Positions 39,174-47,316 of a stretch of DNA of 64,000 nt are shown in pieces. This DNA is from Saprospiraceae bacterium (GTDB lineage Bacteria > Bacteroidota > Bacteroidia > Chitinophagales > Saprospiraceae). A program made the position numbers and the translations under genes. Under the pieces are notes generated by a model that saw only the letters and a list, made by a program, of their open reading frames with translations, was not told the origin of the DNA and did no database searches. The DNA is taken from assembly GCA_016709995.1 (NCBI GenBank), contig JADJLQ010000002.1, positions 806,001-870,000 of the forward strand, read 5' to 3'. Numbering within the stretch: the first letter of the stretch is position 1; each line of letters opens with the position of its first letter.

Positions 39174-39640
39174 TGTATTAGGAGTTTTTCGTTTTTTAAT
39201 ACGCCACAAACCTAGAGCTACAAAGTATACTGCAAGTATTATTGGTATAAAGTTTAAATGAATTAAATATGTACTTAAGATTAAGCGAAGAGGCTAATGT
39301 TAAGCCTAGATTATCAATATGCCTTTTACAAAAAAATAATCCAAAATATTTTGTAAGCCGGATGAATAAATATAAAATCCAGACAAAAGCAAAAAGGTTT
39401 TTAACTTTATGAATCAGTAAGGATATGGAAGGAGCATAACATTATTAGCTCTTTGTTTTTTAGAGGTTGAATAGATTATTCGGGCGATGATAAAAAGCAA
39501 AAGTTTATCTAACACTTCGAAAGATCGGTTTTGTTCCACACCATTCATAAGAACCAATGATATCAGTTTTTTGCTAGGTTTTGCAGAATAAATATCCCTG
39601 ATATCCACTAACTTATCTATCTTATGCACTATTTTTGGAT
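39174..39640. other. Divergent intergenic region, susC / histidine kinase
   Basis: About 465 AT-rich bases containing the susC promoter (minus) and the kinase promoter (plus). I found no hairpin or palindrome strong enough to list. A 71-codon minus-strand frame here has no family features and weak codon structure, so I do not call it. Confidence 0.5.
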
Positions 39641-41053
39641 ATGGATCTCGAATTTGTATTTGGTGCTACTGTAATTGCCTTTGTGATATCGCGATATGTC
39701 ATGTCCTATTTTGACATAGGTGGGTCCTATCCCCATTATTCTAAAATTGTTAAATATTCCCCCCTAGGCATATTTGGCTTTATGCTGCTCGCCAGCATCC
39801 TGGATATCGCCTTGATTGAGCGCACCTATTTCGTGATAGTACTAGGCGTTGCATTATATTTCATCTACCATCTCAGAGACCACAAATCATCGCGTCAGAT
39901 AGTCTGGGTTTTCTTACCAGGCTTCCTGTCAGGTTTAGTCTCCGAAATTTTCGGATGGATATATGCTTCCAAAGAAGGAGCAGTATTTAATATCATCAAT
40001 ACCGCCAATATTTTTGCGGTGATCTGGATGTTTGGTTTTGGTTTCTACATCTTCCGTCAAAACCGAAAGGAACAAAAAATCAGAAGAAAAGAAGAAGAAG
40101 AAAAGCACCTCCTGGAAGCTCAAAAAGCTGAGCTGGAAAGATTGGTCGCAGACAGGACACAAGCTCTGTTGACTCAAAAGGCTGAATTGGAATCCTCCTT
40201 AACAGAACTTCAATCTACCCAGGCTCAGCTGATACAAGCTGAAAAAATGGCATCACTCGGTGAGCTGACAGCGGGTATAGCCCATGAGATTCAAAACCCA
40301 TTAAATTTTGTAAATAATTTTGCAGAGATTAGCAACGAACTGATCGATGAAATGGTTGAAGCGATGACGAACGGTGACCAACAATCCGTCAAGGACATAG
40401 CCGGCGATATCCAGGAAAACTTAAAGAAAATAAATCATCACGGGAAAAGAGCAGATTCTATCGTGAAGAATATGCTGCAGCATTCGCGCAAGAGTACCGG
40501 ACAAAAAGAACCAACCAATCTCAATACTCTGGCGGAGGAATATCTCAGACTATCCTACCATGGATTGCGTGGCAAAGACAAAAGTTTTAATGCCGAGTTT
40601 GTTTTCGATCCAGATCCGGATCTACCTGTCGTATCCGTCATACCCCAGGATATCGGTCGCGTGCTATTGAATCTCATCAACAATGCCTTTTACGCAGTAA
40701 ATAGTAAGTTACATCAAAGTATCGCAGCGACAAGCGAAGAGGAAGGAGCAAAATCAGATCCTGCATTAATAGAATATAGACCCAAAGTAACTGTAAGTAC
40801 CAAAAAAGTTAAAAACCCACCCCAGGGCGAGTTTATTGAGATTCAAATCAAAGACAATGGGCTCGGCATACCTACTAATATCGTAGATAAAATATTTCAG
40901 CCTTTCTTTACCACCAAACCTACAGGTCACGGAACAGGGCTGGGTCTGTCACTGGCATACGACATCCTCAAGGCCCACCAGGGCGATTTGAGCGTAACAT
41001 CTGAAGAGGGAAAAGGAACTACTTTCTTCATTCGAATACCTATCACCTCATGA
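39641..41053 (+). CDS. Membrane-anchored sensor histidine kinase
   Basis: About 470 residues. Five or so membrane helices fill the first 145 residues. A charged coiled coil follows (RRKEEEEKHLLEAQKAELERL to about 200), then the HisKA box GELTAGIAHEIQNPLNFVNN with phospho-acceptor His near 211. The HATPase domain has an N-box LLNLINNAFYAV, a G1 box KDNGLGIP, FQPFFTTKPTG and a G2 box GTGLGLSLAYDI. The ATG at 41 bases into the run (39641) is chosen over the TTG at 39635. No response regulator lies beside it. The last codons overlap the VanX-like gene by 4 bp (ATGA). The signal sensed is unknown. Confidence 0.9.
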   Translation: MDLEFVFGATVIAFVISRYVMSYFDIGGSYPHYSKIVKYSPLGIFGFMLLASILDIALIERTYFVIVLGVALYFIYHLRDHKSSRQIVWVFLPGFLSGLVSEIFGWIYASKEGAVFNIINTANIFAVIWMFGFGFYIFRQNRKEQKIRRKEEEEKHLLEAQKAELERLVADRTQALLTQKAELESSLTELQSTQAQLIQAEKMASLGELTAGIAHEIQNPLNFVNNFAEISNELIDEMVEAMTNGDQQSVKDIAGDIQENLKKINHHGKRADSIVKNMLQHSRKSTGQKEPTNLNTLAEEYLRLSYHGLRGKDKSFNAEFVFDPDPDLPVVSVIPQDIGRVLLNLINNAFYAVNSKLHQSIAATSEEEGAKSDPALIEYRPKVTVSTKKVKNPPQGEFIEIQIKDNGLGIPTNIVDKIFQPFFTTKPTGHGTGLGLSLAYDILKAHQGDLSVTSEEGKGTTFFIRIPITS

Positions 41054-41691
41054 GGTCAGTTTGTTTTCTTTCTTTATTACTCTTTACACTTGCATGTGGT
41101 GTAAAACCTCCGGTAGAAAAAGGCGATTTCTTACCCACGGATCTTGTAGAACTCACAAGCGTGGACCCATCACTAAAATTGGATATCCGCTATGCGACAT
41201 CTAATAATTTTATTGGCAGACCCGTCTACTCCGAAGCGAGGGCATTTCTTCAACGGGATGCCGCCATGGCATTGAAAGACGCTCATATCGCCTTAAAGGC
41301 ACAGGGGCTCGGCCTGCTGATCTTCGATGGTTATAGGCCATGGAGCATCACCAAACTGTTTTGGGACAGAACTCCTAAGGATAAAAAAATATTTGTAGCT
41401 GATCCAAAAAAAGGATCCCGTCACAACCGCGGATGTGCCATAGACTTATCACTGTATGATCTTAATACTGGTGTGGAAATAGAGATGACCGGTGCTTATG
41501 ATGAGATGAGTGATCGTTCATATCCAGATTATAAAGGAGGCACCGAAAAGCAACGGCAGATGAGGGATATACTCAGAAAGGCTATGGAGTCCGTAGGCTA
41601 TACCGTCTATGAATATGAGTGGTGGCACTTTGATTATAAAGATTGGAGGCAGTATCGAATCGGCAATCAGGCTTTTAATGAAATAAACTGA
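41050..41691 (+). CDS. VanX/DdpX-like D-Ala-D-Ala dipeptidase lipoprotein (M15)
   Basis: 213 residues. The lipobox LLFTLAC gives a lipoprotein. The M15D zinc site is visible as SRHNRGCAIDL (His and Asp, near 123-133) and EYEWWHFDY (catalytic Glu and zinc His, near 188-196), with LLIFDGYRPW as the substrate-side Arg motif. It cleaves D,D-dipeptides in the periplasm. As a lone gene, cell-wall recycling is more likely than vancomycin resistance. It overlaps the kinase gene by 4 bp and ends 4 bp before csaA. Confidence 0.9.
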   Translation: MRSVCFLSLLLFTLACGVKPPVEKGDFLPTDLVELTSVDPSLKLDIRYATSNNFIGRPVYSEARAFLQRDAAMALKDAHIALKAQGLGLLIFDGYRPWSITKLFWDRTPKDKKIFVADPKKGSRHNRGCAIDLSLYDLNTGVEIEMTGAYDEMSDRSYPDYKGGTEKQRQMRDILRKAMESVGYTVYEYEWWHFDYKDWRQYRIGNQAFNEIN

Positions 41692-41695
41692 TACG

Positions 41696-42025
41696 ATGAT
41701 CACCTGGGCTGACTTTGAAAAAATTGATATTAGAGTGGGTACCATCCTCGAAGCAAAAGAATTTCCTAAAGCTAAAAATCCTGCCTATCAATTGACGATA
41801 GACTTTGGTGAATTGGGGATCAAAAAAAGCTCGGCTCAGATCACTCAATTGTATGACAAGGCTGCTTTGATCGATACCCAAGTCATCGCAGTGGTCAATT
41901 TTCCACCAAAACAGATTGCCAACTTTATATCAGATTGCCTGGTGCTTGGGGTCATCGGAGCGGACAAAAAAATCGTCCTGCTCAAACCCGATGCCCGAGT
42001 AACTAACGGCCAAAAAATAGGCTGA
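41696..42025 (+). CDS. csaA: CsaA-like tRNA-binding domain protein
   Basis: 109 residues forming one EMAP-II/CsaA OB-fold: ITWADFEKIDIRVGTILEAKEF at the start, KKSSAQIT, IAVVNFPPKQIANFISDCLVLG and the end KPDARVTNGQKIG. CsaA binds tRNA and is a reported protein-export chaperone in Bacillus. It probably shares a transcript with the kinase and VanX-like genes because of the tight spacing. Confidence 0.92.
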   Translation: MITWADFEKIDIRVGTILEAKEFPKAKNPAYQLTIDFGELGIKKSSAQITQLYDKAALIDTQVIAVVNFPPKQIANFISDCLVLGVIGADKKIVLLKPDARVTNGQKIG

Positions 42026-42060
42026 TAAAACAAAGATGTTGAAAAGCAATAAAGGCAATG

Positions 42061-42321
42061 TCAGACCATGTACCTGATCTCAAGTGCCTGGTCATCTGCT
42101 CTATTTATATGCAATGCCTGCGTCTCCAAGTTTTTTAATTCACTTCTTCTCACCCAGCCTATCGATTCTTTACCTATGACATAAATCCATTCACCTACTT
42201 CCTGGATGACACCCAGCCAGGTGCCTTTAACGATCGATTTGAGTATGGGCGCAGTCTCATTGGGAGTACTGCGTACGAGCGCTCCTACTGAAATTGCGTG
42301 CCACAAGATTTTGTTCATCAT
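42061..42321 (-). CDS. Small SH3-domain protein
   Basis: 86 residues with one bacterial SH3-like fold: GALVRSTPNETAPILKSIVKGTWLGVIQEVGEWIYV and IGWVRRSEL. There is no clear signal peptide (the N-terminus MMNKILWHAIS is short). Such domains often bind peptides or cell wall, but here it stands alone. Convergent with csaA, with 35 bp between the stops. Confidence 0.75.
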   Translation of the reverse strand: MMNKILWHAISVGALVRSTPNETAPILKSIVKGTWLGVIQEVGEWIYVIGKESIGWVRRSELKNLETQALHINRADDQALEIRYMV

Positions 42322-42558
42322 ACCTTATAGTTTAAAATGTTAGGTAAAAATCTTCATCAAATATTATCGTTTTGCTTATTAAACGCTGAGTTATTAGACT
42401 AATATTAGTTTTTAGTGGACATTTAACTTTATTATAGCCATTTAAAAATCACTTCAACTCTCTTCAATCGCGCTATCTATATAACGCTACTTATCTATAT
42501 ACGGTTGGTTTGGAGGTTTGGATTCATCATTTGCAAATAAGTTAATTTTTTCCTAATA

Positions 42559-42574
42559 TACGAAAATATTCGTA
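42559..42574. promoter_or_regulatory. BlaI-type operator 1
   Basis: TACGAAAATATTCGTA: the 6-base arms TACGAA and TTCGTA are perfect inverted repeats with a 4-base spacer. It lies just upstream of the -33 region of the putative blaI promoter, 104 bp before the start codon. The arms repeat in operator 2, pointing to the BlaI-like protein encoded next. Confidence 0.75.
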
Positions 42575-42615
42575 CGATTACTTGACTTCTGTTCCTTTTA
42601 TTCGCTATCATTGCA

Positions 42616-42633
42616 ATACGAAATCATTCGTAT
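42616..42633. promoter_or_regulatory. BlaI-type operator 2
   Basis: ATACGAAATCATTCGTAT: 7-base perfect arms with a 4-base spacer, the same TACGAA/TTCGTA core as operator 1, centred 57 bp downstream of it. It overlaps the expected transcription start of blaI, so binding would block initiation, giving autoregulation of the blaI-M56-PDZ genes. Confidence 0.75.
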
Positions 42634-42677
42634 AACATAAACTGATAATTGTCGATTTGTAAACTCAATATAGCCTG

Positions 42678-43064
42678 ATGAAAAAACTAATCAAACCTAC
42701 GGAATCCGAACTCTCCATCCTGCAGATCCTCTGGCAATACGGCCCATTGTCAGTCAGGACAGTCAACGAAATGCTGGCAGCCCAACAGCATGAAGAAATA
42801 GGCTATACCACCACTCTAAAAATCATGCAGATCATGACCGACAAAGGATTGGTCAAAAGAAACACCAATCAAAGAAGTCATATATACGAGCCTGTCGTCA
42901 AAGAAAATGAAACCCAGCAAAACCTGCTATCAGAATTTCTGGATGCCACCTACAGAGGCTCTGCCTCTACCCTGGTGATGCAGGCCCTCGGGCAACACAA
43001 AAGCAGCAAAGAAGAGCTGCAGCAGATCAAAGAGTTTATAGCCAATCTTGAATCAAAAAAATAA
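42678..43064 (+). CDS. blaI: BlaI/MecI/CopY-family winged-helix repressor
   Basis: 128 residues: an N-terminal winged helix (PTESELSILQILWQYGPLSVRTVNEML, then GYTTTLKIMQIMTDKGLV) and a dimerising C-terminal helix region. In BlaI proteins a protease cleaves between the two to end repression. The matching operator pair lies immediately upstream. It is followed 15 bp later by an M56 peptidase gene, the usual sensor-protease partner. Confidence 0.93.
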   Translation: MKKLIKPTESELSILQILWQYGPLSVRTVNEMLAAQQHEEIGYTTTLKIMQIMTDKGLVKRNTNQRSHIYEPVVKENETQQNLLSEFLDATYRGSASTLVMQALGQHKSSKEELQQIKEFIANLESKK

Positions 43065-43079
43065 AACTTCCATATTATC

Positions 43080-45290
43080 ATGATACTTTCATCACTCTCT
43101 CAGCAACAGGATCTATTACAAGCATGGGTGTGGGCTATGATTCATTCAGCATGGATCGGGATTACATTGGCTGGCTTATATTTCTTGTATTTAAATTATT
43201 TCCCCCGATCCAGACCCAGTGTGAAGTACAAAGTAGGTCTTAGCCTATTTATGCTTTTGCCGATAGGAAGCCTGATAGCATTTATACTCCACCTACCTTC
43301 CGTCAGCAATGCTCCTGTCCTGGCCACCGCTGACCCAAACCCTTCGGGAGTTACAGAAGCATGGTCTACGATTTCTTCTAAAGCACCTTCCCTTGCAAGT
43401 CAGATTCCATTCTTTCAGGGTATAGAGATGTACATACCTTCATTGTTTGGGGTTTGGTGTCTCGGGGTCATTATATTAAGTATCCGGATGAGCTTAGGAT
43501 ATAGGGAAGTATACAGGTTACGATCAATGTCCAATCCAATCCCTGTGCCTGGCATCAATCAACTATTCGATCGATTGATTGTAAAGTCCGGAGTCAAACA
43601 AAATATTAGGCTAGCGACTAGTCACCTTATCGATATGCCTGCCACCATAGGCTATCTCAAACCTATCATCTTATTGCCTGTCAGCCTGATCAATCAATTG
43701 AGTACGGAAGAAGCTTATGCTATCCTGGCTCATGAACTCGCTCATATCATCCGCAAAGATTATCTTCAAAATATTCTGATCTCCATGACAGAGATCCTAT
43801 TTTTCTTTCATCCATCAGTGTGGTGGTTTTCAACTACCATCAAAAGCCTCCGGGAGCAATGCTGTGATGATCTTGCACTCGAACTGGGAGCAGAACCTAT
43901 GGCGCTCTCAAAAGCCCTGGTACAACTGGAAGAACATGCTCCTGCGCCTTTATTTGCCATGGCCTTTTCACACAAAAAACAATTATTTTATAGAATTCAA
44001 AGACTTTTTAATATGCAAACCAAAAACGAATATTCCATTAGTCGCACTCAGGCACCCATGCTTATTTGTAGCCTGGCTTTGATCTGGATCCTCAGCAATC
44101 TGTGGACACCCATTATAGCCAACAATGTAAAAATACCTTTGGCCAAATCTTTTGTCTGGGAGGTTCCAACCAAAACGGTTGCGGTAGCTCCATCAGACAC
44201 TACCAAGCCAAAGTCGAAAATTGAAAAAATCTCAAAGGATAATGGCAAGCAAAAAATAGAACTTCAACTCAAAGACAAAGAAATCACCGAATTGAAAGTA
44301 GATGATAAAATTATTCCACCGGCTGAATATAATACGTATGCAGAAGAGATGGAGTCATTAAAAAAAGAATTAAAGGAAATAGACATGCCTGCGAGGGTCA
44401 AAGATAAACCTCGTGATTTTGAGCCTCGTGATTATGAGTATAATTTCGCTCCACGGGTATTTAATTTTGGTGAGAATCGTATCAAATCCGATATCGACGA
44501 GATGCATGTCAAGGTACAGCCAAAGGTCAGGATCAAATCAGGTGCTGGAGGGAATACTTTTTATTTTGATGATGGTAGAGATGGGCCTAAGATATATGGC
44601 CTGGGTAGAGGTATGTTTCCTGGTAGAGACAATGATCCCATCAATTGGGTCATTGAGGGTGATTCAAGCGATTTAAAAATTGCCGGAGACAAACTGATCA
44701 TTAAAGATGAACATGGTGATGTGATCATTGACTTCAGTGATGACTTTAGAGGTTTGGGGAATAATTTATACGGCCTGGATCATTTAAAGGGTTTAAAATC
44801 CCTGAGAGATATATCTGAGCTGAAAAAACTTTATTCTGAAGACATGATGAATAAGCTGGAAAGAGCCAAAATGTTAGACAATGATAGACTCTTATGGTCA
44901 AAAGAAAAATCAGATAAATATATGGAGCATTCCCGCAAACTTTTAGATGATGCTCAATCACACCAAAAAGAATTATTAGATAAAATGCAATGGAAATTAG
45001 CTGACGATATGGATGCAAGGAAGTTTTTTAAAGATGGCCAGGGATTCAATCTGCTTTCAGGGAAAGGCAAGCTGGATCAAATCATTCAAGACAAACTGGT
45101 CGACGATCATATCATCAAATCAGGAGACAAATATGAGTTTAAGATCAATGAAAAAGACCTGCGAATCAATGGAAAAAAACAAGACCAAAAAACGTACAAT
45201 GAATTCAAAGCACTTATCGAAGAAAAGACCGGATTCGAACTAAAAGAAAACACTTCTTTCACATTCAGTGGATCCGGCAAAAAAGATTAA
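43080..45290 (+). CDS. BlaR1-type M56 membrane metallopeptidase with a long acidic C-terminal region
   Basis: 736 residues. The N-terminal third has about four membrane helices and the zinc motif HELAH (H218) in AILAHELAHIIRKDYL, as in BlaR1/MecR1. A further helix follows near residue 320. There is no beta-lactam-binding SxxK sensor domain. The C-terminal half (about 360-736) is hydrophilic, rich in Asp, Lys and Gly, with PRDFEPRDYEY-like and DDGRDGPKIYGLGRGMFPGRD sequence and long charged helices. It probably senses another signal and triggers BlaI cleavage. Coupled to blaI; the PDZ protein follows about 50 bp later. Confidence 0.87.
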   Translation: MILSSLSQQQDLLQAWVWAMIHSAWIGITLAGLYFLYLNYFPRSRPSVKYKVGLSLFMLLPIGSLIAFILHLPSVSNAPVLATADPNPSGVTEAWSTISSKAPSLASQIPFFQGIEMYIPSLFGVWCLGVIILSIRMSLGYREVYRLRSMSNPIPVPGINQLFDRLIVKSGVKQNIRLATSHLIDMPATIGYLKPIILLPVSLINQLSTEEAYAILAHELAHIIRKDYLQNILISMTEILFFFHPSVWWFSTTIKSLREQCCDDLALELGAEPMALSKALVQLEEHAPAPLFAMAFSHKKQLFYRIQRLFNMQTKNEYSISRTQAPMLICSLALIWILSNLWTPIIANNVKIPLAKSFVWEVPTKTVAVAPSDTTKPKSKIEKISKDNGKQKIELQLKDKEITELKVDDKIIPPAEYNTYAEEMESLKKELKEIDMPARVKDKPRDFEPRDYEYNFAPRVFNFGENRIKSDIDEMHVKVQPKVRIKSGAGGNTFYFDDGRDGPKIYGLGRGMFPGRDNDPINWVIEGDSSDLKIAGDKLIIKDEHGDVIIDFSDDFRGLGNNLYGLDHLKGLKSLRDISELKKLYSEDMMNKLERAKMLDNDRLLWSKEKSDKYMEHSRKLLDDAQSHQKELLDKMQWKLADDMDARKFFKDGQGFNLLSGKGKLDQIIQDKLVDDHIIKSGDKYEFKINEKDLRINGKKQDQKTYNEFKALIEEKTGFELKENTSFTFSGSGKKD

Positions 45291-45340
45291 CGCACACCCT
45301 TGGTATAAATACTATAATTTTGCACTTCAAAAAATATAAA

Positions 45341-46045
45341 ATGAAACAACTCATCCTCATAGCATTACTGTTTGTCGGTTTTGGTCAGATCTTAGCTCAA
45401 TCTGAATCCAGCAAAAAACAAAAACGAGTCGTCACTATCGAAAAATCAAAAGATAAAGAGGGCAATGAAGTCATCGAAAAGAAAATCCTCGAAGGCGATG
45501 CAGTCAAAAAAGATATGGAGTGGAATGAAAAAGGTGGTAGCACCATCAAAATAACCTCTGACAGCATGGGCCATCAAAAAAAGATCATTATCAATAGTGA
45601 TATTGATATCGAGGACGACGATAACGAAGGGTATTTTGAAAATAAGGGTGCCAGCTATACCGAACGCACGGTAGTGATAAAAAAGAATGCCGATGGCAGT
45701 GTGGAAATCAAAGAAAAGTCCGGCAGCGATCTGGGCGGAGAGTTTAATTTAAAAGTTGATAGTACGGAGGCTAAAAAACCTAATATCGGTGTGACCTTAA
45801 ATGATGACCTTAAGATTACCAGTTTGATTCGCGGAGGCGCAGCCGAAATAGGTGGCTTGGAGTCCGGTGACTTATTGACCCATCTGGATGGCACTTTTAT
45901 TGACGACTATGATCATCTTAAAGAGTTGTTGTCCAAAAAACATGTAGGCGATAAAGTGACCTTGACCTACCTGCGTGATCGTAAAGAAATGAAGTCCACC
46001 ATCACCCTAAAGGGGGGAAGTACACGCGTATATTTTAACAAGTAA
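45341..46045 (+). CDS. Exported PDZ-domain protein linked to the BlaI/M56 cassette
   Basis: About 234 residues from the ATG at 45341, where the signal peptide MKQLILIALLFVGFGQILAQ begins (21 bases after an upstream in-frame ATG). A charged, low-complexity beta-like segment (about 25-145) precedes a PDZ domain: PNIGVTLNDDLKITSLIRGG, ESGDLLTHLDGTFIDDYDHL and VTLTYLRDRKEM. PDZ domains bind protein C-termini. Position and orientation suggest it works with the M56 peptidase outside the cytoplasm, perhaps in sensing. The N-terminal DxxxG-type acidic stretches resemble those in the M56 tail. Confidence 0.83.
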   Translation: MKQLILIALLFVGFGQILAQSESSKKQKRVVTIEKSKDKEGNEVIEKKILEGDAVKKDMEWNEKGGSTIKITSDSMGHQKKIIINSDIDIEDDDNEGYFENKGASYTERTVVIKKNADGSVEIKEKSGSDLGGEFNLKVDSTEAKKPNIGVTLNDDLKITSLIRGGAAEIGGLESGDLLTHLDGTFIDDYDHLKELLSKKHVGDKVTLTYLRDRKEMKSTITLKGGSTRVYFNK

Positions 46046-46173
46046 TATTAATGACAAGTTAAATTAGAAGATCTCGTTGTTAAGATCAAAAATCAAGCAA
46101 CCTTTGTCTTTAATATTACATCCTTATTCAGTATTCAGTCCCTACCAAAATTAACCTTACTCTGAATGATCAA

Positions 46174-46371
46174 TACCTGGCTGCTTAGTCCAGGTTAGTA
46201 TCTTGTTTTTAAAACTGTTCTAAACAGTCAGCAATGCTTGCCCGTATGTCTGTCGGTGTATGTCATGTACTCCTGACAGTAGCTTGTATTGCCTATTATT
46301 AAGGATTTAGTGAGTCTTTTCATATAACCCTGGTTTAATGGTTTCTGAAGTGCAACCAACCAGGGTTTTTT
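46174..46371 (+). ncRNA. Candidate structured RNA (three hairpins plus terminator)
   Basis: In an intergenic stretch with no gene, three stems follow each other. ACCTGG/CCAGGT is at 46175-46195 with a 9-base loop. ACTGTT/AACAGT is at 46214-46228 with a 3-base loop. CTGTC/GACAG is at 46250-46279. They lead into the terminator at 46326-46371. This could be a small RNA or a long 3' region of the PDZ transcript. No family match is recognised, and the stems may be chance in AT-rich DNA. Confidence 0.3.
46326..46371 (+). terminator. Intrinsic terminator
   Basis: AACCCTGGTT (46326-46335) and AACCAGGGTT (46358-46367) form a perfect 10-bp stem with a 22-base loop, followed by T6 on the plus strand. 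It lies 280 bp after the PDZ gene stop, so either that gene has a long tail or a small RNA ends here. It sits about 20 bp from the end of the convergent PIG-L gene. Confidence 0.85.
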
Positions 46372-46392
46372 AATTTTCTGAATGAATGGAAA

Positions 46393-47271
46393 TCATTTTT
46401 TTAGCATTGGAAAAAGCCTCCTGATATCAGCTTCTTTTGGTTGGATGCCATATTCGCAAATCTCAAAGACTTCAGCATATTTGACTTTAGATGCACGGTC
46501 AGTATCATACCATTTTTCAAGTGCGCTTTTTATTTCTGGAGTGATGGGTCGCGCTCTTTGGGCAGTCAGCCAGGCCAATCGTTCTGTATCACCGGTGGGG
46601 ACCTGATCAGCATAACCTCCTATCCAGGGTAGCCATTCAAAAAACTGTGATTCATGTGCGGCCATAGAGTAGATCTTGCGATCATAAACGGAGGTTATGT
46701 CAATAGCGATATCCGGCCTGAATGGATTAGGCCTTTGGAATCTATCCTGGTAATATAAAAAAAGAGGATTCTTCTTCAATGGTTTGGTATCCGGAGCCAC
46801 ATTGGGTACAGCCACCATATAGGCTGCATCCTGGACCAACACTCCCGTATATCTATGATCCGGGTGATAATCGTTGGGCCGAGGAGCTAAAACGATATCT
46901 GCGTCCCATTCTCTAATCTTGCGGATGATCTGAAGTCGCACATTTAGGTTGGGTGTCAGCTCACCATCATGATTGTCCAGCACATCGTAAGTCACTCCAA
47001 ACCTTTTACCTGCTTCCTGAGCTTCGGCCATCCTTCTTTTGGCCAATACACCACCACCTTGTGTCTGATGCCCGGCGTCTCCATTGGTGACGGATACAAA
47101 TTTAACAGCATAACCCATCGAAGCCCACAAAATCGCTGTACCACCTCCACCCTGGTCGCAATCATCCGGATGAGCACCGATCAAAATGACGCGCAACGGA
47201 ATAGACTGCGCTGAAAGTATGGATATCCAAGATCCAAATGCCAGTAGGATGGCAAAAAATAGCTTTTTCAT
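46393..47271 (-). CDS. Exported PIG-L/LmbE-family deacetylase
   Basis: 292 residues. A signal peptide ends in SAQ. The zinc site is AHPDDCD near residue 34 and PNDYHPDHR near 152, as in LmbE/PIG-L N-acetylglucosaminyl deacetylases. The family includes MshB and chitobiose deacetylases. Exported Bacteroidota members probably act on amino sugars or polymers. It is divergent from the CBM9-like gene at 47317 (45 bp between the starts), so a shared control region is likely. Confidence 0.88.
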   Translation of the reverse strand: MKKLFFAILLAFGSWISILSAQSIPLRVILIGAHPDDCDQGGGGTAILWASMGYAVKFVSVTNGDAGHQTQGGGVLAKRRMAEAQEAGKRFGVTYDVLDNHDGELTPNLNVRLQIIRKIREWDADIVLAPRPNDYHPDHRYTGVLVQDAAYMVAVPNVAPDTKPLKKNPLFLYYQDRFQRPNPFRPDIAIDITSVYDRKIYSMAAHESQFFEWLPWIGGYADQVPTGDTERLAWLTAQRARPITPEIKSALEKWYDTDRASKVKYAEVFEICEYGIQPKEADIRRLFPMLKK

Positions 47272-47316
47272 GAATGGTTATATTTATAGTATTTTCATTA
47301 AAAATAGGACCTTCTT

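Larger units (their letters stand above)
42322..42677. promoter_or_regulatory. Divergent intergenic region upstream of blaI with promoter and two BlaI-type operators
   Basis: About 356 bp between the SH3-protein gene (minus) and blaI (plus). A Bacteroidetes-like promoter is visible: TTG at 42582-42584 and TATCATTG at 42606-42613 (consensus TAnnTTTG with one gap). The two operators listed separately flank it. No small gene is seen in the remaining sequence. Confidence 0.65.

Noticed and set aside
39414..39629. A 71-codon minus-strand frame in the susC/kinase gap
   Set aside because: No domain, weak codon structure and no neighbour relation.
41050..41691. VanX-like gene as a vancomycin resistance determinant
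   Set aside because: No VanH, VanA-type ligase or VanRS pair is nearby; lone VanX/DdpX-like lipoproteins are common in wall recycling.
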